Of a DNA stretch of 37,743 nt, positions 1 to 9,436 are shown piece by piece. Under the pieces are notes generated by a model, which was not told the DNA's origin, did not search any database, and saw nothing but the letters and a program-made list of their open reading frames with translations. The position numbers were made by a program, and so were the translations under genes. The stretch is from JBEKIK01 sp050013075 (GTDB lineage Bacteria > Planctomycetota > Planctomycetia > Pirellulales > Thermoguttaceae). Every line of letters starts with the position of its first letter. Position 1 is the stretch's first letter. The DNA is taken from positions 1 to 37,743 of the forward strand of contig JBEKFZ010000035.1 in assembly GCA_050013075.1 (NCBI GenBank). The letters are read 5' to 3'.

Positions 1-525
1 GACGTTGATACGACCTGGAACGGCAATGAAAAATGGATCGAGATCGGCAAGGTCGCCGCCGCCAACGGCAACGGAACGTACGCTTGGGATACTACGGGCC
101 TGGCCGCGGGCACGTATTACTTGGCCGGCTACATGTACGACTACTCAACCAAAACTCCCACGTATTCCAGGTTGAGCACGCCGATAACGATTTCTATCAG
201 TCAAACTAATTCCGTTTCCAACTCGAACTCTTTCACCGCGAATCGATTGGCGTCGATAGGCGGGACGACAGTTGACAAGTCTGCCGGCGACACAACTAGC
301 CTAGCCTTCAATTCGGCTGCAAACGATCAATCAATTAAAGATTCCATTTTCAGTTCGGATGATTTGGTAAAGTCGAGTGCTTCAAAAATGCTCACAGAGA
401 AAACTGAAACAGGCTATCAAGATGAAGAATATCTTGCGCTAAACAACGTAAAGCAAGAAATAACGGCAATTGATATGGTTTTACAGGATCAATACATCTG
501 GCACGATCATTATTCAGAAAGTTGA
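1..525 (+). CDS. C-terminal end of a secreted or surface protein (5' truncated)
   Basis: The reading frame is open from the first base and stops at 523-525, so 174 residues of C-terminus are visible. The first 60 residues have a beta-sandwich look, with the motif GLAAGTYYLAGYMYD near residues 30-44. In my experience this type of repeat ends immunoglobulin-like modules in very large planctomycete exported proteins. The rest is Ser/Thr/Asn-rich (residues about 60-125) and then acidic, without hydrophobic segments, as expected for an extracellular tail. No catalytic motif is visible. The true start lies outside the window; the internal TTG at 121 is not a plausible start because the fold runs through it. 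Function unknown, probably cell surface or matrix. Confidence 0.6.
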   Translation, partial: DVDTTWNGNEKWIEIGKVAAANGNGTYAWDTTGLAAGTYYLAGYMYDYSTKTPTYSRLSTPITISISQTNSVSNSNSFTANRLASIGGTTVDKSAGDTTSLAFNSAANDQSIKDSIFSSDDLVKSSASKMLTEKTETGYQDEEYLALNNVKQEITAIDMVLQDQYIWHDHYSES

Positions 526-568
526 TCGATCGAATAGAATTGTCAAGCCAAGAACCAAGGTAATGGAA

Positions 569-1501
569 TCATAGGGATTTCAACCAGATATTTCCTCCGA
601 TGTTCTTCAGACATAAGGGAAATAATTCAGCGAAAATATCGCGATAAAAGCAAAATAAGAAAGTAGCGAAGTATTCTATCTGGAAGGCGCTATTGTACTG
701 AAGAAAAGCCCTCAATAGATAATCTTCATTCCACGCTATACCGGCGTATACCCAATCCTTGGGATACTCAAAAGGATGAAAAATGTCGTGGAAGTGCACA
801 TAAACGCCTTGGGGCAGGCGAGGCAGCACTTGGAAAAAGATGTGGTTGACATCGCTGCCGATTTTAGCGACATGGGTGGAATCGATGAATAATATGTCGC
901 CGTCGTTTAATTCGTCGAATAATTCCAACTCAACATCTTGAACTCTCCGTGTGATGAAGCGATTGCGCGATCGGTCGCCGGGATCCGTCAGCGAGTAAAG
1001 CAAATCCGGGTAGGGTTCGATGAAAGTGCAATCTATGGAGTTATTGAAAAACAGTTCGTTGGTGTCCAGGATGGCGCACGATGAGTAACCGGAGCCGATT
1101 TCCATGATTCGCTTCGGACGGATGTGGCGGATCATCGAGTAGAGAATGATCGCGTCGCCGTAAGAATAGTTCGGATTCTCGTAAAAATACCGTAGTCCTT
1201 TTGTTTTTTTATCAGGGAAAGGGAGGTCCTGATAGTGCCGATGCAATGCCCGCAAAAGGGCGACCTGTTGCTCTTCGCGTAAGTTGATGCCCGGCAGAGT
1301 CCGAGGGGGCGGTCCAAAAAGCCGATTTTCCTCTGATCGCACTTGTTCCAGCGAAGGAATGGGCGAATAAAAATGACCCGGGGGAACAAATTTCTCGTAA
1401 GACGCTAATTTGCCGCGGAGTTGTTCGACTTCGATTTCAAGGCTCTTTCGGTACTTTGACCATGGCAGGCAATCTAAAAGTATACGGTGAAGTTGTGCCA
1501 T
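569..1501 (-). CDS. Class I SAM-dependent methyltransferase (Methyltransf_24-like)
   Basis: This 310-residue protein has a Rossmann-type SAM-binding motif, MEIGSGYSSCAILD, around residue 135, an acidic strand-2 end (FIEPYPD) and the motif DILFIDSTHV around residue 205. Together these mark the class I methyltransferase fold, in the branch often found in surface polysaccharide clusters. The approximately 100 residues before the fold include a helical, possibly coiled-coil stretch. I use the ATG at 1499-1501; a GTG directly before it is equally possible, and neither has a clear ribosome binding site. Two glycosyltransferase genes follow, so modification of a sugar or surface glycan precursor is a reasonable guess, but the substrate cannot be read from the sequence. 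Confidence 0.75.
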   Translation of the reverse strand: MAQLHRILLDCLPWSKYRKSLEIEVEQLRGKLASYEKFVPPGHFYSPIPSLEQVRSEENRLFGPPPRTLPGINLREEQQVALLRALHRHYQDLPFPDKKTKGLRYFYENPNYSYGDAIILYSMIRHIRPKRIMEIGSGYSSCAILDTNELFFNNSIDCTFIEPYPDLLYSLTDPGDRSRNRFITRRVQDVELELFDELNDGDILFIDSTHVAKIGSDVNHIFFQVLPRLPQGVYVHFHDIFHPFEYPKDWVYAGIAWNEDYLLRAFLQYNSAFQIEYFATFLFCFYRDIFAELFPLCLKNIGGNIWLKSL

Positions 1502-2134
1502 CACGATCCGAAGGCTTGCAAGCCGATTGCAGTGAACACTAAATTATTTTTAAGCGCGGTTATAAAACCGTGCATGAGAATATCAAGGATGACAATTTTA
1601 TGTCAAGAGATCGTTAGTTTCACAAAATCATTCGTAAGACATAGCCGAGAGTTTTTCGTTTTCAATAATAATTTCGCAACCGTATGGTTGATTCATGGGT
1701 TTAACCCAAGCTTCACAAACAACCCCGGCCGCCTACTTCACCCAATTTCTTATTGTCTGCTCAGTCAAAAGATGCAAAAAGCTTTACGGTTTTAAGAGAT
1801 TATGCTGAGTTACAGGGTACATCCAACATCTATTTCTCCGTATTAAGGTTCAGGGTACTTCAGGGTATTAGGGTTTTTGTGTAAGCAAAAATTCTATTGT
1901 TGTTTTTACAGTCGATTATTAAAATGGCAAACAAGTTTTTTTTCCAAAAAAGGAGGGTTCCAGATTGACCGGAGGACGGATTCTCGAATGGCACTGTAAT
2001 CGGGGCAGTCGTTTATCTCTGCCGAAGCTGTGGTTTCTTTGTTGAATACAACTAGTTCTCCGCATTTTTAAAGCGAACCGCGAAATTATTTTATCGCGGC
2101 AATTTATTTCAAAATAGACGGCGAGTGGTTTGCC
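1502..2134. other. AT-rich intergenic stretch without a gene
   Basis: About 630 bases between the divergent methyltransferase and glycosyltransferase genes. Open frames here are short and show no protein character. The only structure I see is a hairpin at about 1555-1574 (GCGCGGTT, ATAA, AACCGTGC). It probably holds the two divergent promoters, but I cannot place them. Confidence 0.4.
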
Positions 2135-4489
2135 ATGCAATCAGATAGTTCAATTGGACGTGAACATAAAGACGCGGCGGCATTAAACGCCGCTTTAGTT
2201 GAAGCATTGGCGACGAGAATAGAAAGTGAAGCCAGGCACTTGCGGCAGATTTCGGAGATCGAAGCACGGCACAAAGAACAACTCGCGGCAAAGGAAGCTG
2301 AAATTGCGAAAAAGGAAGTTGATTGGAAGCGGCGGTTCTCCGAAAAAGAGCAATTGTGGATCAGTGAACTATCGGCAAAGGAAGAAGAGATGGAGCGAAT
2401 TCTTAATTATCGCAGCCTGGCTATAATGAGTTTATTGTCTCGCGTCCGTCACCGCCTGTTGCCGTCCGGCTCTATCCGGGAAAGTATTGCAAGGGGCATA
2501 TTCCGGACAGCGAAAAAACTATACCGATGCTGCCGCTTCGCATTGTCGCTGTTTGTGAAAAGCTTACGGCACAAAATAACCGCTTCCCCGGATAAAAAAT
2601 TATCGCTGGACAAGTACGATTTCTATTTCTTTTCGATTATTGACTGGAACTTCCGTTTTCAGCGCCCGCAACAAATGGCCCGTCAATTCGCGCGCGCGGG
2701 CCACAGGGTGTTCTATGTGTCTCAAAAGTTTACGGCAAGAAAAAACGTCAAAATCCGGCTGATTGAAGAAAACATATATGAATTATTTTTGTCCGGAGAT
2801 CCGACCGTTAACGTCTACAAGCATCAGACGTCTGAATATGTCCTGAAAAAGATGGCGGATTCACTTAACAAATTTTGCCTCGGTTCGAATTGCAGTACGG
2901 GAATTCTGCTGGTTCAACTACCGTTTTGGACAAGTCTTGCGGAAGAGGTGCGCGCACGGTTGGGGTGGCCGATTGTTTACGATTGCATGGATGAACATGC
3001 GGGATTCGCGACGAATAGCGAATCGATGGTCGTGAATGAGCAAAGACTTTTTGAACAAGCGGACCTGACTCTGGTTAGTTCCGAATTGTTGCGGAAAAAA
3101 GCCCTTAAGCGGACTTCGCGTGTCGCACTGGTGAGGAACGCGGCTGATTACGAGCACTTCGCTGTTGCCGCCGAAAAGAGAAAGGCTGTAAGTTCAAGGA
3201 AAATTACAATCGGTTATTACGGAGCAATCGCCGGCTGGTTCGACAGTCAATTAGTGGCCGACTTGGCCGGGTTGCAGCCCGACTGGGAGTTTCAGTTTGT
3301 CGGCCATACTTTTTCGAGTGATTTAAACCGCATTAAAAATATTAATAACGTCAAACTGTTAGGCGAAATGCCTTACGGCAAGTTGCCGGGAATTCTCAAA
3401 ACCTGGGACGCCTGTATAATTCCCTTTCGAAAGATTCCCTTAACGGAAGCGACCAATCCCGTGAAGGTTTATGAGATGTTGGCGGCAGGCATGCCCGTGG
3501 TTTCCACGGACTTGCCGGAAATTCGCTCTATCGAGCAAGCCGGCCTGATAAAGATAGCCGAAAACGCCCCGGAGTTTGCCGAACAGATTAAGCGGATGAT
3601 ACGCGATCAATCGCCTGAATTGATCAAAGCCCGTCAAGCCTTCGCCAGGGAAAATACTTGGGCGGATCGCTGTCGCATAACAACCTCCGAAATCGTTTCC
3701 ATTTTTCCCAAGGTAAGCGTCTTAATAGCCATACACAACAATCTGGAACTGAACAAGTCATGCCTTTCCAGCATTTTGAGCAAAACCGACTATCCGAATT
3801 ACGAGGTCATATTGGTGGATAACGCCTCGACGGACGGCAGTCGCGAGTTTGCCTTGGAATTATCGAGAAGCAACAATCGCGTTAAGGCGATATTGAACGA
3901 AGAGAATGAAAGTTTCGCCAAGGCCAATAATCGCGCCATTAATTCATGCTCGGGTGAATACGTCGTTTTCTTGAATAACGACACGATAGTCACCTGCGGT
4001 TGGATTACGCGCCTCCTGCGACATCTAAAGAACGATTCAAGCATCGGAATGATCGGCCCGGTGAGCAACGCGGTCGGCAACGAGGCGAAAATCGACGTAA
4101 CTTACACATCGCTGTATTTCATGGACGATTTCGCGGAGCGTTATTGCCGCAGGCACGACGGGGAAACATTTGATATTCCGGTGCTGGCGCTCTTTTGCGC
4201 CATGATCAAACGTTCTCTTCTGGAAAACGTCGGTCTGCTTGACGAATGCTTCGACGTGGGAATGTTCGAGGACGACGACCTTTGCATGCGGATAAAAAAA
4301 GCGGGTTTTCGGATCGTTTGCGCCGAGGACGTTTTCATCCACCACTTTCAGCAGGGCACTTTTAAACTTTTGGATCCCCAGGTTTTCAAGCGGGTTTTCG
4401 AGGCCAATCGTAAACGCTTTGAAGAAAAGTGGGGACCGTGGAAACCCCACCAGCCGCGCATCGGTTCCCACGGCGCACGAACCTGTTAA
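2135..4489 (+). CDS. Two-domain glycosyltransferase (coiled coil + GT4-like + GT2)
   Basis: This 784-residue protein has three parts. Residues 15-90 are a charged helical region rich in Glu, Lys and Ala, probably a coiled coil. Residues 160-515 form a GT-B glycosyltransferase of the GT4/group 1 type, with FRFQRPQQMARQFARAGHRV near its start and NPVKVYEMLAAGMPVVST as the nucleotide-sugar binding region. Residues 526-770 form a GT-A (GT2) domain with VSVLIAIHNN, VILVDNASTDGS, the metal-binding FLNNDT and the acceptor-site motif FEDDDLCMR, as in rhamnosyltransferase-like enzymes. Two transferases in one chain suggest consecutive additions to a surface glycan. The ATG at 2135 is the first in frame; the ribosome binding site is weak. 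The sugar donors are not determinable here. Confidence 0.85.
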   Translation: MQSDSSIGREHKDAAALNAALVEALATRIESEARHLRQISEIEARHKEQLAAKEAEIAKKEVDWKRRFSEKEQLWISELSAKEEEMERILNYRSLAIMSLLSRVRHRLLPSGSIRESIARGIFRTAKKLYRCCRFALSLFVKSLRHKITASPDKKLSLDKYDFYFFSIIDWNFRFQRPQQMARQFARAGHRVFYVSQKFTARKNVKIRLIEENIYELFLSGDPTVNVYKHQTSEYVLKKMADSLNKFCLGSNCSTGILLVQLPFWTSLAEEVRARLGWPIVYDCMDEHAGFATNSESMVVNEQRLFEQADLTLVSSELLRKKALKRTSRVALVRNAADYEHFAVAAEKRKAVSSRKITIGYYGAIAGWFDSQLVADLAGLQPDWEFQFVGHTFSSDLNRIKNINNVKLLGEMPYGKLPGILKTWDACIIPFRKIPLTEATNPVKVYEMLAAGMPVVSTDLPEIRSIEQAGLIKIAENAPEFAEQIKRMIRDQSPELIKARQAFARENTWADRCRITTSEIVSIFPKVSVLIAIHNNLELNKSCLSSILSKTDYPNYEVILVDNASTDGSREFALELSRSNNRVKAILNEENESFAKANNRAINSCSGEYVVFLNNDTIVTCGWITRLLRHLKNDSSIGMIGPVSNAVGNEAKIDVTYTSLYFMDDFAERYCRRHDGETFDIPVLALFCAMIKRSLLENVGLLDECFDVGMFEDDDLCMRIKKAGFRIVCAEDVFIHHFQQGTFKLLDPQVFKRVFEANRKRFEEKWGPWKPHQPRIGSHGARTC

Positions 4490-4558
4490 TCCATTGTTAC
4501 AATCAATCGAGCTCAGGGATCGGATGGAATGGGCCGTTTGGCATGAGCGTGTTCCAGG

Positions 4559-6508
4559 CTACTCGGCTTTCCATTCCAAGATTCCGCCTCGGAATCCGCC
4601 TCGGAGTCGCGCGACAAGCCGCAGCGCCGTGGTGCTGACCGGTTTGAACGTCACGCGATTGAAGGCGTCCGGTTTCGTGCCGAACTCGCCGGCGTTTTCC
4701 ACCGCTTTCCAATCCGTTCCTTCCTTGTAGAGCAATTGCCACGACTCGGGCACTCCGAAGTGCCCGTTCCATACCGTGTCGTCGTACCAGTAAACTTCCG
4801 CGGCCGAGACGCGCGTCGCGGCCGGGAAGTCGTATTGCACCCACTCCTGGGTTCCAGCCTGGTCTCCCCAGGTGAACCGTAAAAGGGGATCGGAGCCATT
4901 GTTCAAGGCCTCGAGCGTGCGGCCCGCCGACGCGGGGTTCTCGTGAGAGGCCGAGGCTTTGACCGCGGCCGCGGGCGGGGGCTTCAGATGGTACAACTGG
5001 AAGACTCCGCGCGAAAACACAATGTTGTTCCGGTTGCGCTCAACGACCCAGGTCGCGACCGGGTTGTGTTCCCAGTTGAAGTAGTCCGACACGATCATGT
5101 AGTCATGATTCTCCCGACCGGGGCCGGCCGTGTCCTTGGGGGGCTGGAGCACATTCAAGCACGTCAGGTGACTTACCAATTGCACATCCCAGTGCCTCCA
5201 CCAGCCAGAGCCCCAGAATCGCGCGTCGGGCTGCTCGCGCCGCAACGCCTCGATGTCCCGGGCGAACTCCAGCAGCGCCACGGTCCGTTGGTGGGGTCCG
5301 GGCGACAAACGCGGCGGATTCCACACCGCCGACGGCGACAACACACAAGCCACGACCAGCGAAATTGGCCAGACGCCGACTATCGCCGCCCGGGAGAACC
5401 GCGATCGCGTTTGTCGCCATACATCACTGAGGAGAAAATGGCAGGCGAAGGGCAGCAGCACCAGGATAGGGGCGATGTGCCGCGTCCAGCTCAAGTCGGA
5501 GTAACAAAACCACCACGCCAGCAACGGCAAGATCTGGAGCGAACAGCCAACGCCCATCCAACCGTCGACCGACCCTCGGCCGCGCATCAATCGATACAGG
5601 CAGACCGGGCTGTACAACAATGGAAGCAAAAGAACAAGGCCGCACCAGCCGAATTCGTGAAAGTACGTATCCAGGTGATTGGCGAACAGTTGCCCCAGCG
5701 GCGACTTGGATGCGTCCATCCCCGATCCGGGCCGGCAGAAAAAGACACAAAACTGCCGGAGGTTCGTTAAATAGGCCCTCAGCGATCCGAGTTGCCACAG
5801 GTTGAATAAGACGAAGCAGCCCCCGGTTGCGACGAACGCCGCCAGCATCACCACGGCCGCGCGGCGCGGAATCCACCGATACGCCGCCGAGAGAACGACA
5901 AACGCCGCCCAGGCCGTCAACGGCAGGACCGTGATGAATTTGGTGTTCATCGCCAGGGCCGCGCAGATCCCGCTCAGCGCCGACCAGAAATCCGTGTATT
6001 TGCTCCCGTTCTCCCGTCCCAGGGCAACCGTCATCGCCAGCAGCAGCAGGCCCGCCAATGCATCGCCCTGCGAGGCGTAAAAAAACCGGTGATCGAATTG
6101 TTTTACCGTTATCGAGAGCATCACGATCATGGCAACCAACAACGAAAAGAAGTGCCACGTCGATTGCCGCGAATCGCCGGGCGCCGCGATCGCCCAGGCG
6201 AAGGCCAGCACGCTCAGGCAGAATACTGCGCTGACAACGCCGGGCAGGAAGGGCCAGTCGCCGAAGCACCTATAGGCGGCGGCCACCGGCAGGAGCAAGG
6301 CCGGCCCGGTCGTGGCCTCGTTGGGACACGTTATGAATACGCCGTTGTCACAAGCGCCGTAATGGTGATAGAACGCAAGATTCCGCGCCACGACGGCGAA
6401 AAAGGAAGCATCATACCCATCGATGATGCTCGTCGACTTCTGCAAGCAGGTGACGGCAAAATAGCCCAATAACCCAATGGTGAGAAACTTCAGCCCCAAG
6501 ACCTTCAT
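4559..6508 (-). CDS. GT39-like polytopic membrane glycosyltransferase with C-terminal discoidin-like domain
   Basis: This 649-residue protein starts at an ATG preceded by GAGG at good spacing. Residues 1-410 hold about ten hydrophobic segments, and an acidic motif, DGYDASFFA, follows the first one. That matches lipid-linked sugar transferases of the GT39/ArnT (PMT_2) type, where an Asp in the first outer loop is catalytic. Residues 410-535 are soluble and outside the membrane. The last 110 residues (540-649), with EVYWYDD, VPESWQLLYK, FNRVTFKPV and GGILEWK, resemble the F5/8-type (discoidin) carbohydrate-binding module that ends many planctomycete glycoside hydrolases. The joining of a membrane transferase to this module is unusual. 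It converges with the preceding glycosyltransferase gene. Confidence 0.75.
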   Translation of the reverse strand: MKVLGLKFLTIGLLGYFAVTCLQKSTSIIDGYDASFFAVVARNLAFYHHYGACDNGVFITCPNEATTGPALLLPVAAAYRCFGDWPFLPGVVSAVFCLSVLAFAWAIAAPGDSRQSTWHFFSLLVAMIVMLSITVKQFDHRFFYASQGDALAGLLLLAMTVALGRENGSKYTDFWSALSGICAALAMNTKFITVLPLTAWAAFVVLSAAYRWIPRRAAVVMLAAFVATGGCFVLFNLWQLGSLRAYLTNLRQFCVFFCRPGSGMDASKSPLGQLFANHLDTYFHEFGWCGLVLLLPLLYSPVCLYRLMRGRGSVDGWMGVGCSLQILPLLAWWFCYSDLSWTRHIAPILVLLPFACHFLLSDVWRQTRSRFSRAAIVGVWPISLVVACVLSPSAVWNPPRLSPGPHQRTVALLEFARDIEALRREQPDARFWGSGWWRHWDVQLVSHLTCLNVLQPPKDTAGPGRENHDYMIVSDYFNWEHNPVATWVVERNRNNIVFSRGVFQLYHLKPPPAAAVKASASHENPASAGRTLEALNNGSDPLLRFTWGDQAGTQEWVQYDFPAATRVSAAEVYWYDDTVWNGHFGVPESWQLLYKEGTDWKAVENAGEFGTKPDAFNRVTFKPVSTTALRLVARLRGGFRGGILEWKAE

Positions 6509-6540
6509 GGGATCGACCTCACGGCTTGTTTATTTTTCCC

Positions 6541-6570
6541 CTTGTTCCCACGGCCCCACATGGGAACAAG
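6541..6570. repeat. Inverted repeat between eno and the GT39-like gene
   Basis: Two perfect 10-base arms (CTTGTTCCCA and TGGGAACAAG) are separated by a 10-base loop. It lies about 80 bases past the eno stop codon and could act as a transcription end or RNA 3' stabiliser, but no T-run follows on either strand. It may instead be a dispersed palindrome of the kind found throughout this window. Confidence 0.6.
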
Positions 6571-6647
6571 TGAAGATGGCGTTTCCATGCCGGAGCGCGG
6601 GAACAAGGAAAACCTGCTTTTTGGGCGGATTGGCAATCTGCCCCACG

Positions 6648-7931
6648 CTACCGCTTTTTCGGAAACAGCGGCCCGCCGTAAATGGCCGCCTCGCCCAGGA
6701 TTTCCTCGATCCTAAGCAGTTGATTGTACTTGGCCATGCGATCGGTCCGCGAGGCCGAGCCGGTCTTGATCTGGCCGGTGCTCAGGGCCACGGCCAGGTC
6801 GGCGATTGTTGCGTCTTCGGTCTCGCCGCTGCGATGACTGATCACGTTGGTATAGCCGTTGCGTTTGGCTAATTCGATGGCCTCGACGGTCTCGGTAATG
6901 GTGCCGATCTGGTTCAGCTTGATGAGGATGCTGTTGGCTATGCCCTCGTCGATGCCGCGTTGGAAGCGTTTTGTATTGGTGACGAAGATGTCGTCGCCGA
7001 CGAGTTGGATTTTATCTCCCAGGCGCTCGGTAATCAATTTCCAGCCGTGCCAATCGTCCTCGGCAAAGCCGTCTTCGATGGAGCAGATGGGATATTTTTC
7101 CACCCATTTGGCGTAAAAATCGACCAATGCCTCGGCGGTGATTTCCTTGCCATCGACCGAATAGCTTTTTTTCTCCGCGTTGTAGAATTCCGAAGCGGCC
7201 GGGTCCAGGGCAATAAACACCTGCTTGCCCAGTTCGTAGCCGGCCTTGCCGACGGCCTCGACGATTACTTCCAGGGCTTCGGTATTGCTTTTCAGATCGG
7301 GGGCGAAACCGCCTTCGTCGCCCACGTTGGTAGACAGCTTTTTCGAGTGCAAAACCTTTTTAAGGTTGTGAAACACCTCGCACCCGCAGCGGATGGCGTC
7401 GGCAAAACTGGTAAAACCAAGCGGCATGACCATGAACTCTTGCACATCGACCTTATTGTCGGCGTGTTTGCCGCCGTTGAGGATGTTCATCATTGGGGCG
7501 GGCAAAATCCGCGCACCCACGCCGCCCAGGTAACGAAACAAGGGCAAACCGGTGTGTTCGGCCGCCGCCCGGGCAACGGCCATGGAAACGCCTAAAATCG
7601 CGTTTGCCCCAAGGTTCTTTTTGTTCTCCGTGCCGTCGAGTTCGATCATGCTATGATCCACGGCGTATTGATCCAGGGCGTCCATGCCGCAAAGTTCGTC
7701 GGCAATCTTGTTGTTTACGTTTTCGACGGCCTGCAAAACCCCGCGCCCGAGGTATTTCGCTTTGTCGCCGTCGCGAAGTTCCCAGGCCTCGTGCACTCCG
7801 GTGCTTGCTCCGCTGGGCACCCCGGCCCGGCCGAACGAGCCGTCGGCCAATTCCACGTCGACCTCCACGGTCGGATTGCCTCGGCTGTCAAGAATTTGCC
7901 GCCCTCGAATGTCTATAATCGTCGAACTCAT
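6648..7931 (-). CDS. eno: Enolase (phosphopyruvate hydratase)
   Basis: Enolase interconverts 2-phosphoglycerate and phosphoenolpyruvate in glycolysis, with two Mg ions in the active site. The 427-residue length is normal. Visible family motifs are SGASTGVHEAWELRDGD (loop closing on the substrate), GDDIFVTN, LIKLNQIGTITET (the family signature with the catalytic Lys) and SHRSGETEDATIADLAVAL near the C-terminus. The ATG at 7931 has a strong ribosome binding site (AGAGGAAA). It lies 206 bases downstream of a cation/proton antiporter that is preceded by a fluoride riboswitch. Enolase is a classical fluoride-inhibited enzyme and eno is among the genes known to be linked to such switches, so the arrangement suggests that eno shares the fluoride response. 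Whether transcription runs through the gap is not shown. Confidence 0.97.
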   Translation of the reverse strand: MSSTIIDIRGRQILDSRGNPTVEVDVELADGSFGRAGVPSGASTGVHEAWELRDGDKAKYLGRGVLQAVENVNNKIADELCGMDALDQYAVDHSMIELDGTENKKNLGANAILGVSMAVARAAAEHTGLPLFRYLGGVGARILPAPMMNILNGGKHADNKVDVQEFMVMPLGFTSFADAIRCGCEVFHNLKKVLHSKKLSTNVGDEGGFAPDLKSNTEALEVIVEAVGKAGYELGKQVFIALDPAASEFYNAEKKSYSVDGKEITAEALVDFYAKWVEKYPICSIEDGFAEDDWHGWKLITERLGDKIQLVGDDIFVTNTKRFQRGIDEGIANSILIKLNQIGTITETVEAIELAKRNGYTNVISHRSGETEDATIADLAVALSTGQIKTGSASRTDRMAKYNQLLRIEEILGEAAIYGGPLFPKKR

Positions 7932-8049
7932 TGGGTTTTCCTCTGCTATGAACGTTTTTATACACAGTCAATTGAGAACGTTTTATTTTGTATCATTAGC
8001 CGGCGCTTGACTAGTGGGGCAAGGACAATGATATAAAAAGGCTGTTTTG

Positions 8050-8068
8050 GAGGCATTTGCGCTGCCTC
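8050..8068 (-). other. Hairpin in the antiporter-eno gap, possible weak terminator
   Basis: On the minus strand GAGGCA pairs with TGCCTC around a 7-base loop. A run of six T follows only after about 12 bases (CAAAACAGCC then T), so this is a poor match to an intrinsic terminator. It matters because it decides whether eno is co-transcribed with the antiporter gene. Confidence 0.3.
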
Positions 8069-8137
8069 TTCCAGGTGGCGATATTACAACTGTTGCCTCA
8101 AGGAATAGTCTTACATGGCCCGCTAAGAACGGTGGTA

Positions 8138-9373
8138 TTATTCATTTTCAAAACCATTCATGTAATCGGTGGTTCCGGCCAAGGCGGCTTCCAATTGCGG
8201 AATTTCTTCATCGGCGATTGGCGCCCTGGGTAAAAGATGGCGAGGAAGAAAAACGGCATTGGCAATCATGGTGGGAATAACCGCGCTGGCAATGACCGTC
8301 GCGACAAGGAAGGAGTATTGTTCCTTGGTCACAATATTGTGGGTCAGGCCATATAGTGCGGATATCGTGCCGAAGGTCAATCCGGTTGACATCATTAGTG
8401 TGTAATACCAGCGTTCTTTCCCATCCTCCCGGAACAGGCCGATGACGGGGAAAAGCCCGAAAATCTTGGATGCGACTTTTCCCGCAAAGAGAACTAGAAA
8501 CACCATCGGAGCGGACATGAGCACCGGCAACGAAACCAAGGAACCCGCCCGAATAAAGTAGAAAGGAGTGAGGAACCCTATAGTGAGGGTTCGCAGTCGC
8601 CGGATATAAAAATGATCCCGGCCGATGGTTTTGGCAAGGACCATGCCGGCAATATAGGCCGGCAGCACGGCTTCGCTTCCAGCCCATAGCGAAAGTGCGC
8701 CTAATCCGCACAGAACGAGCAAAATCCATTTCGTTCTGATCGCGGCGGTGCGGTTGCCATACCAAGATATAAGGTGCGAGGTAATGAAAGGCAGCAGCAA
8801 TAGCGCTACTACACTTACGCCAAGGAAAATAACGGTTCGATAAGTAAACGGGGAGAACAAAAGTCCCAATGCAATGACCGTGCCAAGATCGTTGACGAAA
8901 CACGCGCCCAAAATGCCTTTGCCGAATTCGGTCTTGTTAAATCCGGTTTCGAGCATCACGGCATAGACCACGGCCATGGACGTGGTTGAAAGTGCAATTC
9001 CGGCCAGCCAACTTGCCGGTCCGCTCCATCCCAAAACGAATCTTGCCAGTGCGGCGGAACCCAGAAACGGCGCGATGAAACCAAATAATCCGACGACCAT
9101 AACCTCCCAAAACTTGGCCTTCATGGCGGCCGGGTCAAGTTCCGCCCCGGCCAGGAAGGTCAGTAGAACCGCGCCGATTGAGGCAACGAAGCGGAGCCAA
9201 TCGAGATTCGCGCCGAGTGCATCGGGGTAAAAGAAATGATCGGCAACAACGGCCGCCGCCATTCCAATGCAGATTTCCACCAGGGCCATGGACACACGCA
9301 AGTGACTGGCCAACATGGTGGCAAGAACGGCAAGGGCCAGCCAGACCGCGGCTACTGCATAGGCTTGTTCCAT
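8138..9373 (-). CDS. CPA2-type cation/proton antiporter under fluoride riboswitch control
   Basis: This is a 411-residue membrane protein with about 12 hydrophobic segments, typical of the CPA2 sodium/proton exchanger family (KefB-like core, no RCK domain). Segments with AGAELDPAAMKAKFWEV and a GACFVNDLGTVIALG stretch match the acidic half-membrane positions of this family. The start is the ATG at 9371-9373, preceded by GGAGGA. The frame stays open for another 93 codons upstream, but that stretch is a riboswitch and promoter, not coding. Antiporters of this kind are known members of fluoride-switch regulons and are thought to help in ion or acid homeostasis during fluoride stress. The exact transported ion cannot be told. 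Confidence 0.88.
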   Translation of the reverse strand: MEQAYAVAAVWLALAVLATMLASHLRVSMALVEICIGMAAAVVADHFFYPDALGANLDWLRFVASIGAVLLTFLAGAELDPAAMKAKFWEVMVVGLFGFIAPFLGSAALARFVLGWSGPASWLAGIALSTTSMAVVYAVMLETGFNKTEFGKGILGACFVNDLGTVIALGLLFSPFTYRTVIFLGVSVVALLLLPFITSHLISWYGNRTAAIRTKWILLVLCGLGALSLWAGSEAVLPAYIAGMVLAKTIGRDHFYIRRLRTLTIGFLTPFYFIRAGSLVSLPVLMSAPMVFLVLFAGKVASKIFGLFPVIGLFREDGKERWYYTLMMSTGLTFGTISALYGLTHNIVTKEQYSFLVATVIASAVIPTMIANAVFLPRHLLPRAPIADEEIPQLEAALAGTTDYMNGFENE

Positions 9374-9393
9374 TGAAGTTCCTCCGTACCAAC

Positions 9394-9420
9394 AAAAAAA
9401 CCCTGCCATTATGCAGGGTT
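9394..9420 (-). terminator. Intrinsic terminator of the fluoride riboswitch
   Basis: On the minus strand AACCCTGC, ATAATG, GCAGGGTT forms a tight hairpin running into seven T. It sits between the aptamer and the ribosome binding site of the antiporter gene, so it would stop transcription before the gene when formed. Confidence 0.85.
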
Positions 9421-9436
9421 TGTTAATACAATACTC

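Noticed and set aside
4943..6472. Several long frames in the GT39-like gene region (both strands)
   Set aside because: Shadows of one GC-rich membrane protein gene; Arg/Pro-rich translations without motifs.
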